A DNA stretch of 64,000 nt from Cryptomeria japonica (taxonomy: Eukaryota; Streptophyta; Pinopsida; Cupressales; Cupressaceae), in contig NC_081415.1 of assembly GCF_030272615.1 (NCBI RefSeq), positions 374,435,392-374,499,391 of the forward strand, written 5' to 3'. The notes under the pieces were generated by a model, which saw nothing but the letters and a program-made list of their open reading frames with translations, searched no databases and was not told the origin of the DNA. Each line of letters starts with the position of its first letter. Position 1 is the first letter of the stretch. Below are positions 11,779-22,110 of this stretch, in pieces. The translations under genes were made by a program, and so were the position numbers.

Positions 11779-14700
11779 CTATTTCTTGCTAAAATCTCTA
11801 TAATTATCAACTATACATGCAACTTCTTGAACTGGAGGATCAGCTACATGCTTAACTTTAAATTTATATTTCTTTAAAACTTCATCCGCATTCATTCTCC
11901 CCTCCTCTAACTCCTTCACCGTGTATTCCACCTCCTGAGACTGAGTAATCAGATATGTGTACTTGTCCATAAGGGTGACATCAAACTGGGCTGAGGGTCC
12001 TAGGTGTTGTGCCTCATATGTATCCAACTGATCCAAAACTTGTTGCTGCTCCATTATTCCTGTATCAACTAATCTGAGGCCAAAAGGTCCTAGCATATTC
12101 TTTACAAAACTCTCATATGACAAAATTTTCCTAAGGAGAGGGTCCTGAATCTCTGTCATATCCTTGATATACTGTTGAAGCATTTCAATATTCAGCTCCA
12201 AAATGAATACATAGGAATGTAAGTTTTCATAGCTATCACCTCCTAAGAGGTCTTCCTCCATTACCGTCCCTTTCCCTAGCTGCAATATCTTTCTCAAAAC
12301 TTGGAACTGTTTATTGAAAATGTTTGACTTCCATTCCCATTGCATGGAAAAGGAAGCCAAAGCTCTGCCTGCCTGTACCTCCTTATGATATATCTCCACA
12401 ATAATTTGCAAGAACAACCTAATCTTAGCTACATTCATTTGGGTCCATGATTTGGCTGCAATAGCCACTTGTCTCACCTCCATTAGTGCCTTTACTTCTC
12501 CCTCTAGCAGCGATGAGGTTGAAGGTAGGTTATCAACTCTACATGAGTCTAGAGGTTTGCTCATTTCAATCAGGAGTTGTGTGTATTTCCCTAGTTGCGC
12601 TTTGAGCTCCATGTTTGAAGTATGCTCCTTTTCTACACGCCCCCTAACAACACTTGTGGCTAGCTCCAAAGTATCTAGATCTCCCCACTTGATTTGTTTA
12701 CCCAAATTTACTAGGGATATTTGATACTTGGGAGAAGCCTATCCCTAAACTTGGAGTGGAACTGCTACATCTACAATCACTTCACCAGAGTCTATTTTTG
12801 ATAAATGAACAGTTTTTAGCTTCTTAACCTTCGGTGGCTCCTCAATGATTACTTGTTGTAAAGTGACCTTGGGAAGCTTTGCTTTTCTCTTTTTCTTCTC
12901 AAAAGTGAACTCAAGCCATTGTGATATATTTTCATCCTTTTCACCTTGATGCGATACTATGTTTGTAGTTATAACATGGATGTATGCCTACTCCTCTGCT
13001 TCATCTCTTTCCTCTACCTTTGTTTGCCCGAGATCTTGAGGTGAGGTAACTTGGTGGGCTAGATTGATTTGGAGAGCCTATTTCTTATGTAATTCACTCA
13101 ATTTTCCACTGACCTCTTCATTGAATGTCATCTCTTCCACATCTACCTCTATTTCACCCTACCTGACTGCTATGTCCTTGAGGAGGTCCTCTTGATATTG
13201 AGGGGTTAGAACTAATCTTTCATTCAATAGGTCCTCTGCCTCATCCCCTTCTTTCTCGCCTTCCAACGGTTGTTGTTGCGCAAGATCTTCTCCCTCCTGA
13301 TCTGAATCTGACTTGATGTTTCTAATTTTTACTCCTTCAGTGGTAGACCTAAAGCTTTGTACTCTAGGCTGCCCTATGGGAGTACTAGCTGGTGGTGGTG
13401 CAGGGGCATTGGTGCTTGGAGCATGTGTGGCCTCTGTTGAAGGTGGTTGACTAGGTATATCCTTAGTAATTTCTATATCTTCCTCCTTCTGTTGGGTACC
13501 CTCTCCTGATGTCTGCCCTATAGCCATCCTTAGTGGGAGAACTTTGGCAAGTGGTACTGCTCCCAATCCATCGGTCACTCCAAGGTCTGCTACCTTCTTT
13601 AACAATTTAGACTCCCTCATCTTTTCTTGTAGTTTATTGATTAAGTCCTCAGTACTTTCTCGAGGTTTTTCCTCCTCATCTGGATTGGTGGAGGTATTTT
13701 TCCTTAAGGTTGACCTTGTCTTCCGGGCATACTCCTTATGGACCCTTGATTGAGGTACCCCTAAAGTGGATTCCTTTTCTTTTTCCTTTGAGATGCTAGG
13801 CCTTTCCCTTTGGCCTAATCATTTCTTGGTCCTATTGATGACTACTTCAAAGACCTTTTCCATATTTGTGTCTTCACTTGCAGACCATTTTATTGGGGAG
13901 AGGGACCTTTTATCTATCCCTGATTCCTTATAAGATGGATCAAGTAAGTCCCCATCATCCCTAAGGTCTTTAGGGAGGTTAGTCTCAATTCCAAAATCTC
14001 TTACCTATGGCACAGATAACCTGTTATAGCTCTTCTCCCTAACCTCAAAATTGTCTTGTAGATTGCCCCAAAATTCCTCCAAGCTAGGCTTGTGCCCCTC
14101 ATATGCCTTAGGCATACCTTGTTTAAGTTTCTCGTAGGGATAATAAAACTTGCTAGCATGATCATACTCCCTCAAGTTCAAATCTTGAAGCTCTTGTTGT
14201 GCTAATTTGGCCACTTGTATCTTAGAACATGCAAAGTACCCAATAGATATTGAGAAATTGATACCTTCTTTGTGTTTTGATGACAAAAGTGACTGGAGTC
14301 CCACAAGCTACCTTACATATTCTAGCAAAATTAACCTATCATTGCAGTATCAGGGCAGCAACATTGGGTTCCCTATGAATCCACTAACCCTGATGTAAGT
14401 AGAGCATGGGTTTTGGATAAACCAACATGCCCACTCTCAGATGATAGCCATAGCCTCTGGACTAATCTGATATCCTACATCTCCTATCAATTTGATTATT
14501 ATTGGGAAAATGAAGGCATCATTAACTCTCTTGAAATGAGCCTTTGCATTGGCTAGAGTGAGTTGGGACTAATACTCGCATACCTTCTTTTGTCCTTCCT
14601 CCTCTCCCAATTGACCTTCTACCTGTAGCCCCAGAAACTTTCCAGCTCTAGCAGCTACCCAGATGACATATGATGTGAAAAAGAACTTTTGGGTATGTTG

Positions 14701-15402
14701 AACTTCTTTCATCTGCTTGTAGATATTGTTAGACAATCTGTGGCCAATCAAAGTATTGTTTCCCTATTAAAATAGTGCTCATGAATTGGAACATCCATGG
14801 ATGAAAATGCTTGCAATCCGTCTTGCCAAAGGCCCTACTAAGCATAATGATTAAGTCTCTTTGAGGCTCTTTGAAATCTGCCCTCAGGATCTTCGTTGCC
14901 TTGAGACCTGTCTTTCTTTCTTCTTCCAACCAGTTTGTATTCATGTGCCTCTTACTGGGTGATATTTTGTCATTCCATTCCTTTAAGGCCTCTTCTTCGG
15001 TTAATAGAAAAATCTCCTCCCTACTTGGCATACCAAAAATGAACCCAGCATATCTGGGGACAGGTCTATGACTATTTTTCCTTGTGCATCTATGCACTTT
15101 CTAGTCTCTGGGTTATAAAATGGGTCAATGGTTAATATGAACTCCGGTGCCTGCAATGACTGTGGAAAGGCAGTAGCTTCAATTTGGCCTTATCTCTTGA
15201 TTCTCCTATGGAGGGCCTCCAGACTAGGTTTGTCCAATTGAGCCTTGATATCCTCAATTTCTATATGGCCGATTTTGGTATATGTGACCCATCTGACTTG
15301 ATCATATAGCTTTGAAACATAGACGTGTCCTTGATAATGATATTTCATGGTGGCTGGGAGTCTATCAATTTCTTTGCCTCTTTTGTTGAAGGATGATTCC
15401 AT
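11779..15402 (-). pseudogene. Large unknown gene inside the giant LTR (left copy)
   Basis: One frame runs from an ATG at 15402 (protein starts MESSFNKRGKEIDRLP) to a stop near 11779, about 1,200 codons, with several stops and one frame excursion (about 15100-14750). The N-terminal third has LSPDMLG and EEIFLLTEEEALKEWND. The middle has GYFACSKIQVAKLAQQ and EGHKPSLEEFWGNL. Next comes an acidic, Pro/Ser/Thr/Glu-rich linker (13160-13620). The C-terminal 308 codons (11779-12705) are open and strongly helical, probably coiled coil. There is no RT, protease, integrase or zinc knuckle. It runs in the same direction as gag-pol and lies about 0.7 kb downstream of an LTR TATA box. Family not recognised; an envelope-like or other accessory retroelement protein or a captured host gene are possibilities. 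The right LTR carries the same frame, which confirms many of the interruptions are later damage. Confidence 0.6.
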
Positions 15403-15474
15403 CTAACCACTCAAACCTGCAAGCAGAACACAAATCCTCAGTCTTTGATAATAATCATATAAGTTGATTTACTT

Positions 15475-15860
15475 CGAGACTTCGGGGTCCTGAGCTAGGC
15501 ACAAGTGAAGAAGGCCCGGAACTCCGAGGTTCTGGGATTAAGTTGTATGCAAAAGGAATCCCAGAACTTTGGGGGTCTCGGGTTCTAGGGTCGGGTTAAA
15601 TAGGAGACACCCAGAACTCTAGGGTTTCGGGGTTCCAGGCTTAGGTTAAATGGGAGCCACCTAGAACTCTGGGGTTCCGAGGTTTCGGTCTTAGGTTAAA
15701 TGGGATCCACCCGGAACCCCAAGGTTCTGGGCTTAGGTCAAGCCAGCTACCCAGAACTCTGGGGTTTCAGGCTTAGGTCAAGCCAGCTACCCGAAACTCC
15801 AAGGTTCCGGGCATGTGAAAACCAACTACCTAGAACTCTGAGGTTTCGGGCACAAAAACT
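15475..15860. repeat. GC-rich tandem repeat array in the LTR (proximal)
   Basis: About seven degenerate units of roughly 50-60 bp built on cccagaactctggggtttc and cttaggtcaagccagctac. It is markedly more GC-rich than its surroundings. In minus orientation it lies between the TATA box and the ATG of the LTR gene, so it would be in the 5' untranslated region. A counterpart lies at 49450-49745. The plus-strand frame at 15700-15909 is a translation of the repeat. Confidence 0.6.
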
Positions 15861-16084
15861 AGGGCATGCAAAAAGAAAACAAACAAAAACAAACAACCAA
15901 AAAAAATGAGGAGGAAAGAAAATCTAATCTACAAACCACCAAAATGGGCAAGAGAAATCACCAACCAAGTGAATCGAAATGCCCGAAATCGCCAAGGAAA
16001 GCTCAGAAGTCCAAAGGTTCGTGACTTGGACCTAGGGAGGAGGAGCTCTGAATGCACAAATGAACTTTAAAAAGTCCATCATCC

Positions 16085-16096
16085 CTATTTATATCT
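16085..16096 (-). promoter_or_regulatory. LTR TATA box
   Basis: Minus strand reads gatataaatagg, close to the plant TATA consensus. The other LTR keeps it as ctataaatagg near 49970. It is about 0.4 kb from the LTR start at 16521 and 0.7 kb upstream of the ATG at 15402. This supports minus-strand transcription of the LTR gene. Confidence 0.45.
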
Positions 16097-16139
16097 CATC
16101 CCAAGCCTGTTCATATGAATGCTTTAAACACGACCTTGG

Positions 16140-16460
16140 GACTCCAGGGTCCTGACTTCGGGGTCCTGAGGTTCCGAGCTCGACATGAGAAAAGAAACAC
16201 CCCACCCCGGAACTTGAGGGTCCGAGGTTCCAAAGCAAGGAAAAGGAGGTTCCACCTCAGGACTCTGGGACTCTAGAGTTCTGAGGCAGAAGACTCAAAA
16301 ACCTAGGGGTTCCGAGATTCTGAAGTTCTGAGGTCAAAACCAAAGAAAAAGAAAAAGGGACCTTGGGACTTCGAGACTCCGGAGTTCTGAGGTAAAAAAA
16401 AACTAAAAAGAAAAAAGGGACTCCGGAGTTACGAGGTCAAAAACCAAAAAAAAGAAAAAA
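16140..16460. repeat. GC-rich/A-rich tandem repeat array in the LTR (distal)
   Basis: Repeated blocks of ggactccggagttccgaggt alternating with A-rich stretches (caaaaaccaaaaaaaag). It lies upstream of the TATA box in minus orientation, inside what would be U3. The partner array is at 50020-50400 with a different number of blocks. Confidence 0.55.
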
Positions 16461-16521
16461 AGTGGGACCCAAATTTTGACGCAAGGAGACTAATGGGTAA
16501 ATAGATATGCAAGGCAAAACA

Positions 16522-17509
16522 AATGGCGACTATCTAGGAAAAATGACTATAGGCAATTTAGAACTTCTGAATCTCTGATTAACTAGACGCTTAAGGCTAT
16601 TATCATTCAAAAGGATGTATAAGAGAAAAAGATGGGTGAGCCAATGAACAAACAAAGTCCAGAATTGAACATGATTAACTCTTAAGTGTGTGCGCATGAT
16701 TTATTACTCCACCATTTCAATAATGCAAATAACCAAAGGAAACTGGGTGCAATCTACGTAGATGAAGTCATCAATCATGTTTTGTGCAAGGTCATCCTAG
16801 GCATAGCTCTACTGCTAATCAGGCGTCTATAGCCCCGACAAAGATACCATTGGATCCTGTCAAACAATGCTCCACTGCCAGCCAGGCGTCCGTAGCCTCG
16901 GTGGAGATTACTTGAAACACCCATTTGAGTTGCTTAAGAGGATCATTTCTTTTCTCTCTCTCTTTTTCTTTTTTAAACATTATAGGATATAGAGAATGAC
17001 TTATTTCTTCAATAACCTTTTAAGAAACTTTCAAACATTGAAGTTCGATAACTGGGTTGGGACCCACGATGGATAATGTGAAATGCCTTGACTTCAGATT
17101 TTTCACTTGACAACCAGTTTATCTGATATCTTACAAAACTTTCTAATGTATCTTAATGTGATGTTAGTGCTGAGTTTATCAAACTAGCCTTTTCCAATTG
17201 AAAGTCAAAAACTCAAATCACATTTAAATGATTATATACCACTTTGAACCTTCCTTTTAGAATCTTTGAGAACAAGATGTTATGCAAAGGATACCTTCCT
17301 TTTAAAATCTTTGAGAACAAAATATGTATATTTCGACTCAACAAAAAAACAAAATGAACAAACAAACAAAGAAAACAAAAGGGAAACAAGCACGCAGAAA
17401 AAACAAAAACACAACAAACAAACAAAAACGCATAGAAATGCGAAGCAAAACAAAAGAAAAACAACTAATCTACTATATACAACAAGTCAAGCTTCACTAA
17501 GGATTAATC
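16522..17509 (-). other. 3' untranslated region between integrase and 3' LTR
   Basis: No gene. Holds two tandem copies of a block containing aggcgtc-x-gtagcc (about 16806-16910), a short direct duplication (aatctttgagaacaa near 17261 and 17307) and an A/C-rich stretch (17340-17460) whose frames are spurious. Just inside the LTR, 16524-16531 reads TGGCGACT on the plus strand, like the start of a tRNA-Arg primer site but on the strand opposite to pol. No polypurine tract is obvious at the LTR edge. Confidence 0.45.
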
Positions 17510-18660
17510 AAAGTAATGCTTGAGGAACTGACCATTGACGGGCAATGGTATCAGTTCTCCAGTCAAAGAGATTAACCTAAAAGTGTTCTCGCCTAAAATT
17601 TCAGCTATTTGGTAAGGACCTAACCACAATCTTTCAAACTTATGATGATCACCTTTCTTCTCCCTAGCCTTGTCCCATAGCAGGACTAGGTCAAAGATCC
17701 AAAAATCTTTTACCTTGGCCCTTTTATCAAACCATTGCTTAACAACGGCTTGGTGCTTGGCAAACTGTTGTAGAGTATTAATCCTTTTTTCATCAAGTCT
17801 TAATAAATTTAAGAGGCGAACCTCTACCTGATCCTCAATGTCAAGTTATTTCATTAATTGGAGGACTGATATTTGCAAGTTGATTAGGAAGACAAGGGTC
17901 TAGCCATGGACAAGGTAATATGGAGAAGTTATCAAGGTGGCTTTAACTTTGGTTCGATCAGCCCATAAGGCGTATCTCAATTGATTATGCCAATCCTTGG
18001 GGTTTTTCTCAAGTAGCTTCTTGATGACATCTAGGATGTTCTTGTTTGTGGATTCAACTACTCCATTACCTTGCAGATAATAGTTGGATGAAAATTTTAA
18101 TAATTTCTTTATATTCGTATGACCATTGCATCAATTGTGTATAAGTAAAAGCAGGACCATTGTCACATACCGAAGTGAATGACATACCAAACCCGGTGAT
18201 GAGATTCTCTTCAATAAATTTCAAGATCACCTCATCAGTAGCATTCTAGCATGCAATGACTTCTATCCACCAGGTACAATAATCTATCGCAGTAAGAATA
18301 AACTTATGTCTAGTAGATGAGTTAGGATTAATAACACCTACGAAATTCGGTGCCCATTGAGTGAAAGGTCTTATCTCGAACAATAGTTGGAGAGGCATGG
18401 CAGGATTTCTTTCTCTAGAGGCAGCAGTTTGGCACGTATGGCAGTGATGAACATGCTCATGAGTATCCCTAAATATGCTAGACCAATAATATCTAGCCTT
18501 CAAGATTTGATGTGCAGTGGCATCCGCTGACCCATGACTTGTACCATATTTCCCATGAAATTCCTCAATCATATTATGGGCTTCTTGATGATCAAGACAC
18601 CGAAGGTAAATACCTTCATAATTTTTTCTATAAAGTGTCGAATCCTTGATCATATAATTG
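17510..18660 (-). pseudogene. Ty3/gypsy integrase domain
   Basis: Reading leftward from 18653: an HHCC zinc-binding region (DTHEHVHHCHTCQTAASRE), then the catalytic core with the first Asp in FILTAIDYCTWWIEV, the second in VCDNGPAF (about 18155) and the Glu in NGVVESTNKN (about 18050). The C-terminal GPY/F module appears as WLGPYQIAEILGENTFRL near 17600, and the frame ends at LKHYFD near 17510. All three catalytic residues are present, but stops and frameshifts break the frame (for example at 18248 and around 17835-18070). Integrase inserts element cDNA into the genome. The GPY/F end shows the domain is full length. Confidence 0.82.
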
Positions 18661-19390
18661 GCACTTTTGAGCCTTAATGCTCATCTTTGCATGGTTGTCA
18701 ACCCCTCAGGAAACCTATTATTCAACAATATAAATACCAAATCCATGTACCGGGGGTCCTAAGTGAATGACTTCAACGTATACTGTTGGCACTGGATTTG
18801 GGGGATGTCAGTCACCATGGCATGAGACAATCCTTGGCCTCGGACCAACTTCATTGGATGCATCTCCAAATCAAATTCTTTCAATATTCCCATCCATTTC
18901 CCTCGATGTTCTCCCAGCTCAAACTGCATGAGTAGCGACTTTACTACTTGGTCAGGGACAATCACATAAATTTTACTCCTCAAGATGTAATGCCTAAATT
19001 TCTTGACTGCTCTTACCAATGCAAAGGTCTGTTTTTCAAGAGCAGAATATCTTATCTCAGCACTTTTGAAAGCAGAGCTCATAAATGCAATAGGCTTCTC
19101 ATCCCCTGCTTGCCTCTGCGTCAAAACAGTCGCTCCTGAGTGTAGTGAAGCAAAAGAATATATGTAAAATGACAACGCGTAATCAAGGCTAGTTAGCATA
19201 GGAGCTTCAACAATGGATTTCTTAATCTGGACAAAAGCCTCTATTGCTTCAGTTGTCCATTCAAACTTAGCATCCTTCTTCATCATTTCATTCAATGGCT
19301 TGACTATTTCTGCAAACCCAGTAATAAACTTTCTAACAAAATTGATCTTCCCAAAGAAAGATCTCAGCTCCTTTTCACTGCCGGGCATTT
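18661..19390 (-). pseudogene. Ty3/gypsy RNase H domain
   Basis: An open stretch at 18759-19388 starts with ELRSFFGKINFVRKFI, the RT connection typical of gypsy pol. RNase H motifs follow: FYIYSFASLHSGATVL, then IAFMSSAFKSAEIRYSALEKQ and RHYILRSKIYVI. The usual catalytic Asp of the first motif reads as Tyr/Ser here, so the domain is probably dead. The final D-x-L-S motif reads QGLSHAM. In a live element it would degrade the RNA template during reverse transcription. Confidence 0.78.
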
Positions 19391-20330
19391 ATAACTTCAA
19401 TACCGCTTCTACCCAATCTAGGTCTATAGATATCCCCCTCAGAGATTATGTGGCCAAGTAGCTTTCCTTTAGCCACTCCAAACACACATTTCTTGGGGTT
19501 AAGGGAAATCCCATATCTTCGACATCTCTCTAATACATTTTGGAGGTGGTCTAGGTGGTCTTCTCTGACCTTGGAAAATATCGTCAATTTGTCCATATAG
19601 ATAATAATGCATTTTCCAATCAGTTCCTTAAAAGCCGTATCCATCACTCATTGAAAGGTTGCCCCAGCATTAATCAACCTGAATGGCATTCTTTTGTATG
19701 CATATGTTCCCCACTTCATCGTAAGCATTGTCGTCATACAATCCTCATAGTTCAACAATACCTGGTTATATCCTGAATAACCATCTAAAAATGACATCAT
19801 TTGCAAACCATTTACTATTTGTAGTACTTCAACCAAAGAAGGAAGCGGGTAATTATCTTTCTCGGAGGCTTTGTTGAGATTGCAAAATTCCATGCAAAAC
19901 CATATTTCTCCATTCTTTTTCCGCACTGGTTCCAAATTAGCAACCCAAGTAGAAAGTCATATTGAAAAAATAATATTAGCGGAAAGTAACTTTTGTACTT
20001 CCTTGAAAATCAAGGGTTCTATTAGTGCATTGACCGGCGTTGTTTTTGTCGGAACGACTTTGTGTTAGGTTTTAGGGGAATCACATGGGTGATGATCATT
20101 GTATCGAATGTCTTTAAATCTTTATACCCCCATGCTATTACATCAATGAACTCTTTCAAGATCTGTATCAGTTTTTCTCTTTCATTTTGAGTGCAAATCT
20201 TCCCAATATAGGCAATTCTCTCTTGTCCTTCTGGACCAATATTATGGGGCTCATACTTTCTGGCATCTGAATCCATTGTTAGTCTCTCCTTTACTCTAGG
20301 GTCTGAATCAAAAATTCTCTCTAAGGTGAC
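19391..20330 (-). pseudogene. Ty3/gypsy reverse transcriptase
   Basis: The N-terminus lies in an open frame (20022-20690): LIQILKEFIDVIAWGYKDLK and HVIPLKPNTKSFRQKQRR. The fingers and palm follow at 19648-19935 with EPVRKKNGEIWFCMEF, MSFLDGYSGYNQ (first catalytic Asp) and RLINAGATFQ. A TGA (probably from CGA Arg) then breaks the frame, followed by IIIYMDKLTIFSK. The expected Y-x-D-D is YMDK, so a catalytic Asp is lost. NPKKCVFGVAKGKLLGH follows as in plant Tat-type RTs. Inactive copy. Confidence 0.85.
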
Positions 20331-20559
20331 CATCCCTTTAGGAATAAAGTTAGTTGGTAAAACCAAAATATCAGCATTACTTTTGACATTAAGATCATCC
20401 GATTTACCTTCGTCATCAATAATTTGCTCTTCAAAAGCCCCTGAATTGGAAAGAAAGGCTAGAATGTGGGCATCATCCTGGAAGACTTTGAAGTGTTTGA
20501 TATTATCAGGTTCAAGAAGTATAGAGATTAATTCAACAGAGAACTTCTTCAAAGGGGAT

Positions 20560-21090
20560 TGGCTTACTGGTTCTAATGTACTGGCAGCTACGGCCAACGC
20601 ATTAGGTATTCTGTTGACTTTCCTAGATACCAGTTGAATATCAAAAGAATCAAAATCCTCAATCAGATCCCACACTCTATTTCGATACACTACTAACCTT
20701 TTATCATGTCATGCATATTGGCTTTGCACTTGTTTATCCACTAGCTCAGAATCTCCTTGCACCTTCAAACACTTTGCCCCCTTCTTATGAGCAAAAAGTA
20801 ATCCTCTAACTAAGGCCTCGTACTCTATCATGTTATCAGTACAAGGGAATTAAAGTCGGTAAGAAGCAAAAAGGGTTTTCCCTTTTGGGTTGGTTAACTC
20901 TACGCCTGCTCCACTGCCTTGCTTGGATCTTGACCCATCGAACTTTAAAAACCATATTTCATCTTTTGGTCTCTTTAAATTTTTCACCTTTGGGTCAATG
21001 ATTAGGTTAGCTTCCGGAGGGGATTGCTTCTTCTCAAACTCAAAGTCTTGTGATGATTGAGGTTGTTCAATTTCTAGTTGTATAAACACT
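20560..21090 (-). pseudogene. Additional (archaeal-type) RNase H upstream of RT
   Basis: Residues at 20850-21089 include EIWFLKFDGSRSKQGSGAGV (first Asp) and LTNPKGKTLFASYRL. After a TAA the frame continues with MIEYEALVRGLLFAHKKGAK (Glu), LKVQGDSELVDKQV (Asp) and, past a second stop, NRVWDLIEDFDSF and SRKVNRIPNALAVAAS. The last catalytic Asp (expected N-x-x-A-D-x-L-A) reads Asn. The C-terminus of this domain and the N-terminus of RT share one uninterrupted frame (20022-20690), so the order PR, extra RNase H, RT, RNase H, INT is physical and not an assembly effect. The best-known Tat order puts the extra domain after the canonical RNase H; I believe other plant sequences with this upstream order exist. 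Confidence 0.75.
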
Positions 21091-21099
21091 TCAGTAGTG

Positions 21100-21289
21100 T
21101 TAGGAACAACCTATTTCGATAGAGGTTGAAGTTGAGATTGTGTTTCTTCTTTCTCTTGCTCAAGAGGAATATCTTCCTCCTCATTTTTAACAATCTCAAC
21201 TGTAAGAATCTCCTGGTTGTATTCTTTAGGTAAGGTAGTCTTACTTATAGGATCCATTGTTTGGGGCTCTAATCCTTCATAAGTTAGAC
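21100..21289 (-). other. Linker between protease and extra RNase H
   Basis: Glu/Gln-rich coding-like sequence on the minus strand with scattered stops and no motif. It joins the open stretch ending at 21291 to the RNase H frame starting at 21089. Confidence 0.45.
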
Positions 21290-22110
21290 CTTAAACTTCT
21301 TCCATATTGATGGTATGGTCATCTTCTTCGTATGGAACCAGACTCATCAACTTCATAATCTCATTCTGACATGTGATGCATGAAATTTTTGAGTGCTCCT
21401 CATGATGTATCCAACACCATTTTGGAAGAAACAAATCTTGTATCTTCATAGTATCGCCCAAAAAACACATTCCTTGTTGTACTATTGTAGAGAACTCTTT
21501 GACCCGCCTTCTATATGCAGTCTTGTTTACTCGAAATAATTGAAGAGGAGTTGGTGTAGAGAAAGTAAGAATCTCATTGACCCTGTAAACTCCTGGACTC
21601 ACTTCAGCAAATGCCACTTCATTGAGAGCACCATAATCCATGACTAATTTCTTCAATTTAGGCTCGCTATCAATTCGGATATGGTTGCTTACCCCCTTCC
21701 ATGGAAGCCATAAGTACGTAAAACAAGTTGAGAAATATCCTCCCAATGTCTTGGACCAATCCCTACTAAGGAGCATCCCATATACTTCTGGAATATCCAA
21801 TACTTGAATGTCAATATAACGAGATATTCAGGTATCAGCACCTAATTGGATGTATACATCTTTCAATTCTCTGATTATGTTAACCTCGGTTTTGTCTAGT
21901 TGTACCACCTTACTATTTGCACATACTAGTTGAAGTCTGAGCTACTGACATATAGAGTAGGGCTTTACGTTTCCTGAAGCCCCTAAATCTACCAAACAGT
22001 TATGTAAAGTCTTCCCACATATCCTCAAACTCAGTAAAAATGGTGGATTTTCTATTGCATCACTGTTGACGTTAGCATTGACTTCATTAAGGTATGCCAT
22101 CTTAACCTCA
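21290..22110 (-). pseudogene. Ty3/gypsy aspartic protease region
   Basis: Around 21960-22010 the minus strand encodes CLVDLGASGNVKPYS. Plant Tat proteases carry D-L/S-G-A-S-x-N at the active site. The open frame 21291-21800 begins with LDIPEVYGMLLSRDWSKTLG and continues GGYFSTCFTYLWLPWKG and NHIRIDSEPK, the conserved stretch that follows the protease. The rest, to 21291, is an unconserved linker with VMDYGALNEVAFAEVSPGVY and a His/Cys-containing stretch. Two stops separate the active site from the open frame. The protease would cut the gag-pol polyprotein. Confidence 0.75.

Larger units (their letters stand above)
10727..16521 (-). repeat. 3' LTR (left copy) of the large Tat-like element
   Basis: A 5,795-bp copy, homologous end to end with 38180-50458 once the nested insertion is removed. 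Homology starts exactly at TATTGACG on the left and stops at GGCAAAACA on the right, where the partner has GGCATAATA. In minus orientation the order is: GC-rich tandem repeats, a TATA box (16085-16096), more GC-rich repeats, a frame of about 1,200 codons (15402-11779), then about 1 kb of non-coding DNA (11760-10727). That last kilobase contains no supported frame. Confidence 0.7.

Noticed and set aside
17213-17523. Overlapping frames on both strands in the 3' untranslated region
   Set aside because: They come from an A/C-rich simple stretch (AAACAAAC-like) and carry no motif.
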